A stretch of 34,668 nucleotides of DNA, taken from positions 1 through 34,668 of the forward strand of contig JAPOYT010000272.1 of NCBI GenBank assembly GCA_026706445.1, written 5' to 3'. Below, in pieces: positions 7,418 through 15,556 of the stretch (position 1 is its first letter; every line of letters starts with the position of its first letter). Under the pieces are notes generated by a model, which searched no databases, had not been told where the DNA came from, and saw nothing but the letters and a program-made list of their open reading frames with translations. The DNA is from Chloroflexota bacterium (lineage in GTDB: Bacteria; Chloroflexota; Anaerolineae; Aggregatilineales; Phototrophicaceae). The translations under genes were made by a program, and so were the position numbers.

Positions 7418-8710
7418 GACCTCATCAGCCGTGATGCAGAGCGGCGGCGCAAAGGCGATCGCCCCGCCAATCGGGCGCGCCCGCAAGCCCATCTCCAGCG
7501 CCGCGCCGCTGATCTTTTCCGCCATATCGGCATCGGATTCGCGGCTCTCCTTGCTCTTCACCACATCAATCCCCGCCATCAAGCCCAAGCCGCGCGCATT
7601 GTCAATAGTGGGGAATTCAGCGACGAGCGCCTCCAATCCGTTCAGCAGCCGCTCGCCCATGGCACGGCTGTTTTCCAGCAAGCCATCGCGCTCGATGATG
7701 TCGATATTGGCGATGGCCACCGCGCAGGCGGTCGCGTGTCCGGAATAGGTATAGCCGTGCATCCAGCTCTGATCTTCCGGCGCGCTATTGATCACATCAC
7801 GGATCTCATCAGTCACTTGAATGCCGCCCAGGGGCATATAGCCGCTGGTCACGCCCTTGGCGAATTGCATGATATCGGGGTTGATGTCGAAGGCGTCGCA
7901 GCCGAACCAGTTGCCGGTGCGTCCAAAGCCACAGATCACCTCATCGGCGATGAATAAGACCTCGTATTTCTTGCAGATGGCTTGAACCAGATCGAAATAG
8001 CCGTCATCGGCGATCATGACGCCGCCCGCGCCCTGAATCGGCTCGCTGATGAAAGCGGCAACCGTCTCCGGTCCCTCGCGCAATATCGCCTCTTCCAGTT
8101 CGCGCGCCGCCGCCTGCGCCACGCTTTCGCCATTGCGTAGCTCGCCCTCGTAGCGATAGGCATTGGGATTCGCCACATGCACGAAGCCGGGCAGGACGCC
8201 GCCGAACATCGTATGAAACTTGCTCATGCCGGTGGCGCTGGTCGCCGCCAGCGTCATGCCGTGGTAGCCAATCAAGCGCGAAATGATCTTTTTCTTCTTC
8301 ACTTTGCCCAGCTGATACCAATAGAAGCGCGCTGTCTTGAAAGAGGTATCGCTGGATTCGGAGCCGCCCGAGGTGAAATTGGTGAAGTTCATGTTCGGGC
8401 GGAAGAAACCGGCCAGCTTATCAGCCAGCTGCGCCGATGGCGGATTGGTCATGCCAGCGAAACCGGAACTGTAGGCGATGTCGAGCATTTGCTCATAGGC
8501 GACTTGCGCCAACTCGCGGTTGCCATAGCCGATATTTACATTCCAGAGGCTAGCCATAGAATCGAGAATTTTGCGGCCATCGGTGGTGTAGAGCCAGACG
8601 CCATCGCCCTTCTCCACCATGACGGCGTTCTCGGTGCGCGTGGGGTGGTACATCGGATGCAGTTGCCGCTCGTCTTGCTGAACCAGTGTGGCGTGATTGT
8701 TTGCGATCAT
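7367..8710 (-). CDS. Class III PLP-dependent aminotransferase (omega-aminotransferase)
   Basis: This 447-residue cytoplasmic enzyme moves an amino group from an omega-amino compound (such as a diamine, beta-alanine or taurine) to a keto acid. Family features in order: GVWLYTTDGRKILD, NFTSGGSESSDTSFK, YHGMTLAATSATG, the cofactor aspartate in FIADEVICGFGRTG, and the PLP-binding lysine in MQFAKGVTSGYMPLGG, then YSGHATACAVA. Length is normal for the family. The ATG at 8710 has a modest purine-rich site upstream. The exact substrate cannot be told from sequence. Its 3' end is the site of the downstream R-M insertion, which left the reading frame and stop intact. Confidence 0.9.
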   Translation of the reverse strand: MIANNHATLVQQDERQLHPMYHPTRTENAVMVEKGDGVWLYTTDGRKILDSMASLWNVNIGYGNRELAQVAYEQMLDIAYSSGFAGMTNPPSAQLADKLAGFFRPNMNFTNFTSGGSESSDTSFKTARFYWYQLGKVKKKKIISRLIGYHGMTLAATSATGMSKFHTMFGGVLPGFVHVANPNAYRYEGELRNGESVAQAAARELEEAILREGPETVAAFISEPIQGAGGVMIADDGYFDLVQAICKKYEVLFIADEVICGFGRTGNWFGCDAFDINPDIMQFAKGVTSGYMPLGGIQVTDEIRDVINSAPEDQSWMHGYTYSGHATACAVAIANIDIIERDGLLENSRAMGERLLNGLEALVAEFPTIDNARGLGLMAGIDVVKSKESRESDADMAEKISGAALEMGLRARPIGGAIAFAPPLCITADEVDFIINTMGDAITRASG

Positions 8711-9195
8711 TCGGTTTTACTCTTCTCTCGGCAAATGGGCTTATTGCTAGCATAGCGTAGAATCGGCCGATTTTCGACTGGCGGACCGGATGGGGGATGG
8801 TGAATTTGTTGGATATAACGCAATGCCGAGAACCACAAATTTTTCGCCACAGAGGAACGGAGGCAACACAGAGAGCACAGAGGAAAGCCTTCTATTGGAA
8901 AATGTCGGTCCCTTCTTTTCCAATAACTAGATCCAGCGACGGTTGAATTCCACTTGTCAGCTCGTTGCGGACGTAAAGAGCCCTTGCAAACGTAAACTTT
9001 GTGTTCTTCGTATCTCTTTTTTTGAAACCGGTCCAATTCCCGCTCACATACTTGTCGACAACCGTAGGGGCGAGCCTTGGCTCGCCCGCACGCACACGAC
9101 TTTGCGTCTCATATTATGTGTGAGCCGAGTCGAGATTTGTGAAGAACTATGGCGAAGCATGTGTCAGGCGCTAGTCCGCTGGATAAGCACGACCC
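8711..9195. other. 485-base gene-free region with promoter, repeat fragments and a GC hairpin
   Basis: No convincing gene is seen. On the minus strand a weak promoter for the aminotransferase (TCGAAA at 8772-8777, 17 bases, TATGCT at 8749-8754) has a perfect 12-bp palindrome, AATCGGCCGATT (8761-8772), in its spacer. At 8799-8816 lies a copy of the end of the 24.6-kb element. From 8840 to 8885 is a purine-rich stretch with repeated CACAGAG words. A 9-bp-arm hairpin, GGGCGAGCC-tt-GGCTCGCCC, lies at 9068-9087. Confidence 0.5.
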
Positions 9196-10431
9196 TCAGA
9201 CTTCGCTCAGCGATTTATAGAGGTGGATGTAGCGCTCGCTGATTTGCTTGACGCCGTATCGCTGCACAATCCGCCGCTGCAATTCTTCCCGCGACCACCC
9301 TCGCGCCAGCGTCCATTTGATGCCGGCGGCCAAGTCGGCGCTGTCTTTCATGCGCGCGAGGTAGCCATCCACTTGATGCGCGACCAAGTCCTTCGGTCCG
9401 GTGCCTTCGAATGTGACGCAGGGCGTCCCGCAAGCCAGCGCTTCCATCAGCGTTTTGCCCAGCGCCTCCTGGGTTGTCGGCAGCACGTACACATCGCAGG
9501 CGGAGTATAGCATCGACAGACTCACCTCATCATGCAAACGCCCAAGCTGATGCGCCGGCCGGTCAACATCTAACGCTTCCTTTCGCGCCGATCCGAATAC
9601 CACCAGCTCGACAGAATCAGCGTTGTTCAGTTTGCCGAGCGCTTCCGCCAGGTAGCGAAATCCCTTTCGCCTATCACTCGTGCCACCGATGGCGCCAAAG
9701 AGTATCAGCTGCTTGCCCAAGGGGAGATTGAAGGCTTGTCGAGCGGTCCTGCGATTCAGCGGTTTGAAGACGGTCGGATCAATCGGATTGCCGATGACTT
9801 CAATCCGTTTCTCTCCCAAAACCGAGCTGTTCCGCGCGCATTCCGCCAGCCATTCGCTGATCGGCGCCACGGTCAGCGGCAGCTTCGCCCAGGCGCGGCG
9901 CTTCGCTGCATGTGTTTTGGCGCTTAGATCGTCTTCAGCGCGATTGACCAGTTGCGGGCAGTTGCCGCAAGCAGCCTGATAGTTGAAGCAATCGCCCGCA
10001 TAATGGCAGCCGCCGCTGAAAGCCCACATATCGCGCAGCGTCCAGACGATGGGCGCCCGAATCTTTTCCAGCTGCCCTATCGGCGCAAAGTTATCGCCCA
10101 CCCAGTGAAGATGCACGACATCGGACCCAAATGAATTGATGGCGGAAGCGATTGGGTAATTGAAAAGATTCAAGCTCCAGTGACCGCTGCCCGGGGCGCG
10201 CGGATTGTCGCCCAGCCGCCGCTGATGTCGACCTTCAGCCAGCCGCCGCCGAGCGCGCCCCCAGCGCTTGAGCCGCGACGAGAGCCGATGCACCGAGGGG
10301 TCCTCGGTGACCTTGCGCAGCACCAGCATCTCGCTTTGCACGCCGGACCCACGCAAGCCCCGATGCAGGCGATAGGCGCCCAGCGCCGCGCCACCGCCAC
10401 CATCGCTGATCGAAACGTGAAGAACCTTCAC
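9196..10431 (-). CDS. Glycosyltransferase family 4 (group 1) protein
   Basis: This GT-B enzyme of ~411 residues transfers a sugar from a nucleotide-sugar donor, probably into a surface polysaccharide or glycolipid. The N-terminal Rossmann domain starts MKVLHVS with GGGGAALGAYRLHRGL. A cysteine cluster, GGCHYAGDC then CGNCPQL, is typical of a GT4 subgroup. The donor-site E-x7-E motif sits in QEALGKTLMEALACGTP. I prefer the GTG at 10431, which has GAGG six bases upstream and gives the usual MKVLHVS start; an upstream TTG at 10443 is possible. It stands alone, divergent from the prenyltransferase gene, so the acceptor is unknown. Confidence 0.85.
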   Translation of the reverse strand: MKVLHVSISDGGGGAALGAYRLHRGLRGSGVQSEMLVLRKVTEDPSVHRLSSRLKRWGRARRRLAEGRHQRRLGDNPRAPGSGHWSLNLFNYPIASAINSFGSDVVHLHWVGDNFAPIGQLEKIRAPIVWTLRDMWAFSGGCHYAGDCFNYQAACGNCPQLVNRAEDDLSAKTHAAKRRAWAKLPLTVAPISEWLAECARNSSVLGEKRIEVIGNPIDPTVFKPLNRRTARQAFNLPLGKQLILFGAIGGTSDRRKGFRYLAEALGKLNNADSVELVVFGSARKEALDVDRPAHQLGRLHDEVSLSMLYSACDVYVLPTTQEALGKTLMEALACGTPCVTFEGTGPKDLVAHQVDGYLARMKDSADLAAGIKWTLARGWSREELQRRIVQRYGVKQISERYIHLYKSLSEV

Positions 10432-10511
10432 TGAACGCCTCAACTCGAACCGTACTTGCGATTATACACAGGCGGAGCGTCTTTCAGTGTCGGTGGCAGT
10501 CCACTATATCT

Positions 10512-10548
10512 GGTATATTGATTGGGGGAAATGACATCTGTCTACTGA
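10512..10548 (+). promoter_or_regulatory. Extended -10 promoter and five-codon leader before menA-like gene
   Basis: TGGTATATT (extended -10, TATATT at 10514-10519) precedes a strong ribosome site GGGGGAA and an ATG at 10531. That ATG reads only five codons (MTSVY) to TGA at 10546-10548, in a different frame from the gene starting at 10562. It could be a leader, or could mark a sequence error at the true start. Confidence 0.35.
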
Positions 10549-10561
10549 GAGATTACGCCTC

Positions 10562-11491
10562 TTGGCTGCAAGATCGCCTCAATCCAAAGTCCGCGCCTGG
10601 TATCAAGCGCTGCGTCCGCGCGTTTTTACCGCCACCTACGTACCGATGGGCTTGGCCGGCATCGTCGCCCTCGCTGACGGTGTTTTTGAGGCTGGCGCCT
10701 TCCTGCTGGCGCTGATCGGTACGCTCTTCCTGCAAAGCGCAGCCAATCTGATCAACGAATACGCCGATTACCGCCGCGGCGCCGATCGTCTCAAAGAAGC
10801 CGGTCAAGGCATGATCATCAAACACAAGATCCTCGAACCGGCGATCGTTTGCGCGGGCGCCATCCTGACGACGCTCGCCGGCTGTCTCATCGGGCTCTAC
10901 CTCCTGGCGCACAGCGGGCCCCTGCTCTGGCTCATCGGCATCGGCGGCGTGCTCGTCGCTATCACTTACACCGCCGGTCCCTTTCCGCTCGCCTACAACG
11001 GACTGGGCGAAATCGCGGTTGCTGTATTCATGGGTCCGGCGATCGTCGTCGGCGCCTACTACGTCATGGCGCCAGCGGTCAGCGACGCGCGCATCGCCGA
11101 GCTCTGTTTGATCTCGCTGCCGGTCGCCTTCATGGTTTCGGCGATACTGCACGCCAATAATATCCGCGACATGGAAGCCGACCGCGCGGTCAACAAACGC
11201 ACCCTGGCGGTCATCTTCGGCATCCGTTTCGCCCGCGCCGAGTTCATCTTCCTGGTAATCGGCGCTTATGTCGCGCAAGTTCTGGTGGTCGCCGCCGGTC
11301 TCATGCCGCCGCTCACGCTGCTGACGCTGATCACCTTGCCCGAGGCGCTGCGCCTCATACGCATATTCAATACCAGCGCCGCGGTCCCGCTGATGCATCA
11401 AGCCCAGGGGCGCATCGCCAAACTGCACGGGCAGCTCGGCTTGCTGATGGTTGTGGGCTGGTCGCTGTCGCTGGTATTGCCCGCCGCTTGA
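10562..11491 (+). CDS. menA: UbiA-family prenyltransferase, 1,4-dihydroxy-2-naphthoate prenyltransferase (MenA)-like
   Basis: This 309-residue membrane enzyme probably attaches a polyprenyl chain to 1,4-dihydroxy-2-naphthoate, the membrane-bound step of menaquinone synthesis. About eight or nine hydrophobic helices are visible. The two Mg/diphosphate-binding motifs are NLINEYADYRRGAD (about residues 63-76) and NNIRDMEADRAVNKRTLAV (about 198-216), the latter characteristic of MenA. The start is uncertain: TTG at 10562 opens the frame, while the better ribosome site belongs to an out-of-frame ATG at 10531. No other menaquinone gene is nearby, so the assignment rests on the motifs. Confidence 0.85.
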   Translation: MAARSPQSKVRAWYQALRPRVFTATYVPMGLAGIVALADGVFEAGAFLLALIGTLFLQSAANLINEYADYRRGADRLKEAGQGMIIKHKILEPAIVCAGAILTTLAGCLIGLYLLAHSGPLLWLIGIGGVLVAITYTAGPFPLAYNGLGEIAVAVFMGPAIVVGAYYVMAPAVSDARIAELCLISLPVAFMVSAILHANNIRDMEADRAVNKRTLAVIFGIRFARAEFIFLVIGAYVAQVLVVAAGLMPPLTLLTLITLPEALRLIRIFNTSAAVPLMHQAQGRIAKLHGQLGLLMVVGWSLSLVLPAA

Positions 11492-11570
11492 TTGCGCCGA
11501 TGTTGTCAGCGCTCGCATTTGCCCGTAGTATTATTCGCGGACATCACCGCCATCCGAAGCAGACTGCCCT

Positions 11571-12596
11571 ATGACTTCCGACGACCGCGCTGTCAGCTCA
11601 GACGAAACCCCGCAAGCGGAGAAGGCGACTCTTTCTCCCGATCAGATTAAAGGGGCAGCCGCCCAATTCGGCGATGCGCTCGGCGAGACTTCCCCCAAGC
11701 CAGTCGCGCAAATCGGGCAGTTGATCGAAAAATGCGGCTTGCCCTTCGTCGAAAAGATCATGGCGGAGACGGAGGCAATCGAAGCGGAAGGCGGCTTGCT
11801 CACGCACGATCGGAAGCGCCGGCGATCCAAGGGCGGCGTCTTCTTTTATTTGGCGAAAGGGCAGATGGACGCGGGGCTGCGCGCGCAGATCTTCCCCAAT
11901 TTCGGCAAAGGCGGCGATGGCACGATCGCGCCGCCGGGCATCGAGTGGGACAAACGCATCGAACCGATGAATACGCTGCGTCGCGATGCCGGCCAAATCA
12001 GCGGGCTGACTGTGACGCTGAGCGGGCGGCCCGGCAAACTGCATATCGATGGCAGCAGTGTTATGACCGTCATTGAACAGCGGCAAGTCAAGGCGCCACC
12101 CTACCCCAAAGGCGTACCCCACTTCGATACTGTAGACGGCGTCACAAGCTACTATATCTTCATGAGCCTGCGCCACTGGAAGCGGGTGGAAAAGGCGCTG
12201 GAAGACGAATCCGACTTGCTCGTGGTCGAAGGCAGCGCCGTGTATGATGCCAAGCTGGAAGGCATCACCGTACTGTCAACGCGCGTTTCCACCAAGAAGC
12301 TCGATTATCAAAAGCGCAAAGCCAAGACGCTGGGCGCGCAAAGCAGCGCTACGCCGACTGCTAAAGACGAATCGGTGGAACGAGAGGCATCTGCAACCGA
12401 CGAGCGCGAACTGTCCGGTCTGCCGCCGGAAGAAGCCGAAAAACTACAGCAGCTTCAAAAAGCCGCTGACAATCTGCGCCAAAAGCTGGCCGCGATGGAA
12501 GAAGGCGGTCAAGAGTCGGGACAGAAAATGACGCGCCGCTTGCTCAAGCAAACCGAGAAGCAGATCGCCACGCTAAAGCACCGATATAACCGCTAG
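11571..12596 (+). CDS. PHAX-type RNA-binding domain protein with C-terminal coiled coil
   Basis: This 341-residue protein probably binds RNA. Residues ~25-105 resemble the RNA-binding domain of the eukaryotic phosphorylated adaptor for RNA export: IGQLIEKCGLPFVEKIMAET, EAIEAEGGLL, then RKRRRSKGGVFFYLAK, comparable with the GGL-x-GSRRRTPGGVF core of PHAX. A central domain (~120-235) contains YYIFMSLRHWKRVEKALE and VVEGSAVYDAKLEGITVLST. The C terminus (~275-341) is a charged heptad-like coiled coil ending KQIATLKHRYNR. There is no signal peptide or membrane segment. I believe this domain occurs in some Chloroflexota, but its role in bacteria is not established. Located alone between menA and a small membrane protein. 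Confidence 0.75.
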   Translation: MTSDDRAVSSDETPQAEKATLSPDQIKGAAAQFGDALGETSPKPVAQIGQLIEKCGLPFVEKIMAETEAIEAEGGLLTHDRKRRRSKGGVFFYLAKGQMDAGLRAQIFPNFGKGGDGTIAPPGIEWDKRIEPMNTLRRDAGQISGLTVTLSGRPGKLHIDGSSVMTVIEQRQVKAPPYPKGVPHFDTVDGVTSYYIFMSLRHWKRVEKALEDESDLLVVEGSAVYDAKLEGITVLSTRVSTKKLDYQKRKAKTLGAQSSATPTAKDESVEREASATDERELSGLPPEEAEKLQQLQKAADNLRQKLAAMEEGGQESGQKMTRRLLKQTEKQIATLKHRYNR

Positions 12597-12687
12597 TCTG
12601 CCTTAAACCGCTTTATGAAACGCGCCAACCCAATGAGTGAGATGCGGCTCACATATCTGTCAGCCGAAAGTACTATATCGACAACAG

Positions 12688-12846
12688 TTACTTTTCTGCT
12701 GCTTTCTTTGGCGCCTCTTTTACACTTCTCCGGTATGGGTCTTTCCGCGTAGGTTTGCTATTTGCGCTATTGTTCGTATTGTTTTGCGCCGTCGTTCCAT
12801 TGTTTTGAGGGCTTGACTGGGAATCATTACGTCGATTGGAGAACAT
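12688..12846 (-). CDS. Possible small Asn/Lys-rich protein (52 aa)
   Basis: An ATG at 12846, with AGAGG eight bases upstream, opens 52 codons of low-complexity protein rich in asparagine, serine and lysine (NNGTTAQNNTNNSANSK, ending KEAPKKAAEK). Its start sits back to back with that of the plus-strand gene at 12847 in the shared CATATG. No domain is recognised; this could be a chance frame. Confidence 0.35.
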   Translation of the reverse strand: MFSNRRNDSQSSPQNNGTTAQNNTNNSANSKPTRKDPYRRSVKEAPKKAAEK

Positions 12847-13389
12847 ATGAATACCTCTCGCAGAATAAAAGTAAGAGCTAGAGAAACGCCGAATCTTACC
12901 GATCAAGAGAAAACCATCTTTTCGCTATTGGATGCCAACATAAATGACACTGTTGATATTTTAGCGTCGTTGGAAAGGAAAGCGCAATACAACTTCGTCG
13001 TCACCAGTAGTATGGCTGCGGTCGTCGTTTTGGTAAACATTGAATTATATAAACTCGAGAAAGTGACTGACGAGATGCAGTTCGCATTGATAGCGTTCGG
13101 TGTGCTGTATTTCGCAGTTGCAGTCTGTTCTATTCTAAGCCTGCGACCAAGAGTAGTGGGTATTCGCCCACTAGATCCAACTTGGGAAACTGTGTCGAAT
13201 TTCCGCAACTATAATTGGAGTGAGTTTCGCAACCAGCTCATTCTTCATTATGTTGACATTCATGAAGAAAACGATTCAATAATCAGGCAGAAGAATAGAT
13301 GGATCGTAATCTCGTATCTGTTTGTTGCCGGGGCGATGCTAGCGATCTTAGCGGAAGCTGCGCTTTTCTTGATATACCCTCCCTCATAA
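12847..13389 (+). CDS. Small membrane protein with three predicted helices, unknown function
   Basis: This 180-residue protein has hydrophobic segments at about 50-70 (VVTSSMAAVVVLVNIELY), 78-99 and 151-177, a soluble N-terminal ~45 residues and a soluble loop of ~50 residues between helices 2 and 3 that ends HEENDSIIRQKNRW. The layout (two close helices, a cytoplasmic linker, a third helix) is reminiscent of SLATT or Pycsar-effector (PycTM) membrane proteins, but I cannot establish homology and there is no cyclase or other defence gene beside it. The ATG has GGAG five bases upstream. Base composition is more AT-rich than the flanking metabolic genes, which hints at transfer. Confidence 0.6.
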   Translation: MNTSRRIKVRARETPNLTDQEKTIFSLLDANINDTVDILASLERKAQYNFVVTSSMAAVVVLVNIELYKLEKVTDEMQFALIAFGVLYFAVAVCSILSLRPRVVGIRPLDPTWETVSNFRNYNWSEFRNQLILHYVDIHEENDSIIRQKNRWIVISYLFVAGAMLAILAEAALFLIYPPS

Positions 13390-13434
13390 GTAGCTTGTGA
13401 TGTCTCTACCGCAAGCATACAACATGAATAATTC

Positions 13435-14256
13435 TCAAACCGTCCAGCGCCAGATTTGATCCCAGGCGGCCATCCAGCTATCCGCGCGGCTAAACACTCG
13501 CTGCGCCGCCCGGTCGAGTTCGACGCCGGGCTTCCCTTTGAAGTCATCCATCATCTCGACTTTGTCGACTTCTATGCTGATCGTCACCGGCGACGCCGGC
13601 GCATAAGGCGCCACCGCCGTCAGATCTTGCAGGGCTTGAAAAGCGCCTTCTTCAATCATCTCGCGCGCCCGCTTTGGCGGAATCTGCCGCGCCGAGTAAC
13701 GCGACAGCCCACGCTTTACAGCGACAGTCTTCAGTCCCGATCCCAGCAGTTCAGTCACTTCCCGGCAGACGGCCTCATCGCCGGTGACCAAAAGCACCGG
13801 GCAGCCGTAATGCCCGCAGAGCGCCGCATTGATACCCGACTCGCCTACCAAGTCGTCATTGAACCAGAGATTGTGCCATTTCACCGTCGAAATGGTATGG
13901 GAAAGCACACCATCGGCGGTGTTATTGCGCGCGTGCATGCCGACCAGCAGGCAGGCGTCCGCGACCTGCTCCAGCAGCTCGGTATAGCGCGACCAGGGAT
14001 GATGCGCCACCCAAGTGCAATTCACATCAAGGTCTTCGGGAATAAATGAGTTAAAGGTCCAATCACCGCCGGCGCCATGGCAATCCACCACCACGATTTC
14101 GTCGGCGCCCGCCCGCTTCGCGCCGCGCACAGCCGCGTTGATCTCCGCGGTGTAAAGCTTGCGCCTCTCTTCATACATCGGCGCGCCACCGCTTACCTGG
14201 CTCCAAGTCACAATCCCGCTCACGCCTTCCATATCCGCCATAATCAGGACTTTCAT
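13435..14256 (-). CDS. M55 family D-aminopeptidase (DppA-like)
   Basis: This zinc metallopeptidase of 273 residues removes N-terminal D-amino acids such as D-Ala from short peptides. The zinc and catalytic residues are visible at positions close to Bacillus DppA: D8 and E10 in MADMEG, H60 in VVDCHGAGG, H108 in VGMHARN, H120 in VLSHTIS and E139 in LVGESGINA. The frame stays open upstream to 14400, but the ATG at 14256 has GGGAG at good spacing and gives the standard MKVLIMADMEG start. It follows, on the same strand, a dipeptide-epimerase-like gene ~210 bases upstream. Together they suggest processing of peptidoglycan-derived or other D-amino-acid peptides. Confidence 0.9.
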   Translation of the reverse strand: MKVLIMADMEGVSGIVTWSQVSGGAPMYEERRKLYTAEINAAVRGAKRAGADEIVVVDCHGAGGDWTFNSFIPEDLDVNCTWVAHHPWSRYTELLEQVADACLLVGMHARNNTADGVLSHTISTVKWHNLWFNDDLVGESGINAALCGHYGCPVLLVTGDEAVCREVTELLGSGLKTVAVKRGLSRYSARQIPPKRAREMIEEGAFQALQDLTAVAPYAPASPVTISIEVDKVEMMDDFKGKPGVELDRAAQRVFSRADSWMAAWDQIWRWTV

Positions 14257-14360
14257 ATTGCTCCCTTTCTCTATAGCGCAACTTCGCGTCAGTAGGGCGA
14301 TTTTATCACCTTCTGTTGGAAGTTTGCGTTTGTGCCGAAGCCACAATGAATCTTCCGAAT

Positions 14361-14385
14361 GTAGGGGCGACCTAGTAGGTCGCCC
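14361..14385. repeat. GC-rich intergenic hairpin (9-bp perfect arms)
   Basis: GGGCGACCT-agt-AGGTCGCCC (14365-14385) follows GTAG, as in the hairpin at 9068-9087 and in partial copies near 19159-19179 and 26670-26686. Outer bases are conserved and inner bases co-vary as pairs, so it is a short dispersed hairpin family. Confidence 0.6.
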
Positions 14386-14467
14386 GCATGACAACGACAA
14401 TACATCAACCCACCGGCTCGCCCCTACACACAGTTCGTATATACGCGGCCGCGCAGTTACTATCTGA

Positions 14468-15556
14468 CTATGCGAAATCGACCAGTGATCCTTGTACTTG
14501 CGTCAGCGACCACTCAACGTCGGGCATCTGCAGGAAACCGTCGACGATCGGCGGCGCGAAACGCAAGTCGTCGTCCGCCTTCAAGTAAAAGCTGCACTCA
14601 CTGGCGCAGTTCACCGCCGCCTGCCCAGCGAAAACCGCCGCCTGCATACAACCCAGCAGCGAGCTCGCCTGCGAACCAATCATCGCATCTTTGTCCGCGT
14701 CAAGGCACATTTCCAGCATTCGCCGCGACTGCGAGTAACCGCTGCGCGCCGTCTTGATATTGAGAATGTCGAAGCTGTCGAAAGTGATCTCGCGCTCCAG
14801 ATCGCTAAGGGTGAAGGCTGAGTCATCGGCGATGATCGGCATCCGGCAATCCCGCCGCAGCTGCCGCCGTTCTCGCAAGAGGTGCGTCGGCAGCGCTTCT
14901 TCGCAATGCATCACGCCCAAGTCATGCAGCTCGTTCAAAACCGACGCGGCGCTTTCGGCAGCGAGCGTCTCGTTGGCGTCAACATAGAATCGCGCCGCCG
15001 GATAGGCTTCTATCAAGCGCCCTATCGTCTCAATCTCGCCGTCGATGTCGCGCCCGAACTTGACCTTGAAAACGCGCAAGCCGGCTTCGTAGGCAGCGCT
15101 CACATCAGCAGCCACCGCAGCTGACGATCCGGCGCTCACGATTGTGCTGACTTGAATCCGCTCCCGCGTCGCCCCAAGGTAATCCGCGAGTCTTTCACCG
15201 CGACTGTTCGCCAGCGCCTGATGCAGCGCCATATCCAGCGCGCCCTTGGCCGTGTTGTTGTTCTTGAAAAGCGCCAGCCGCGCGGAAAGCGCTGCGACGG
15301 ATTCGAAGCCGTCTACCTCGGCGCCAAGCAGCGGTGGCGCCAGATGCTCGGCGACAATATGCAGGATGGAGGCTTGCGTCTCGCCATAGATGCTCGGTCG
15401 CGGAGTCGCCTCGGCGATGCCGACCGCGCCATCAGCCAGCTCAACCCGAATCAGCACATGCCTCAGGCGTCGCAGTTCATGGCCGCTGCCCCAGGTCAAG
15501 CCGCCCCTCAGCGGAAGGTCATAAGGCGCCGCGTTAATCCGCGTTATCGCTGGCAT
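14468..15556 (-). CDS. Enolase-superfamily enzyme, dipeptide epimerase/muconate cycloisomerase-like
   Basis: This enzyme of 362 residues abstracts a proton next to a carboxylate using paired lysines. Active-site features in order: the KxK motif in FKVKFG (~residue 167), metal ligands D in FYVDANE, E in HCEEALP and D in IIADDSAF, and the second lysine in LNIKTARSG. The order and spacing match the MLE subgroup that includes L-Ala-D/L-Glu epimerases. Next to an M55 D-aminopeptidase, an epimerase acting on dipeptides is the best guess, though muconate-type or N-acyl-amino-acid activity cannot be excluded. Its ATG lies 13 bases inside the end of the upstream P-loop gene, so the two are likely co-translated. 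Confidence 0.82.
   Translation of the reverse strand: MPAITRINAAPYDLPLRGGLTWGSGHELRRLRHVLIRVELADGAVGIAEATPRPSIYGETQASILHIVAEHLAPPLLGAEVDGFESVAALSARLALFKNNNTAKGALDMALHQALANSRGERLADYLGATRERIQVSTIVSAGSSAAVAADVSAAYEAGLRVFKVKFGRDIDGEIETIGRLIEAYPAARFYVDANETLAAESAASVLNELHDLGVMHCEEALPTHLLRERRQLRRDCRMPIIADDSAFTLSDLEREITFDSFDILNIKTARSGYSQSRRMLEMCLDADKDAMIGSQASSLLGCMQAAVFAGQAAVNCASECSFYLKADDDLRFAPPIVDGFLQMPDVEWSLTQVQGSLVDFA

Noticed and set aside
8840-8885. Repeated CACAGAG words resembling a small CRISPR-like or tandem array
   Set aside because: No regular spacing and no unique spacers; simple purine-rich low-complexity DNA.
10553-11518. Minus-strand 321-aa frame opposite the menA-like gene
   Set aside because: Low-complexity Arg/Asp/Gln-rich protein, typical of antisense to a GC-rich membrane-protein gene; the plus strand has clear prenyltransferase motifs.
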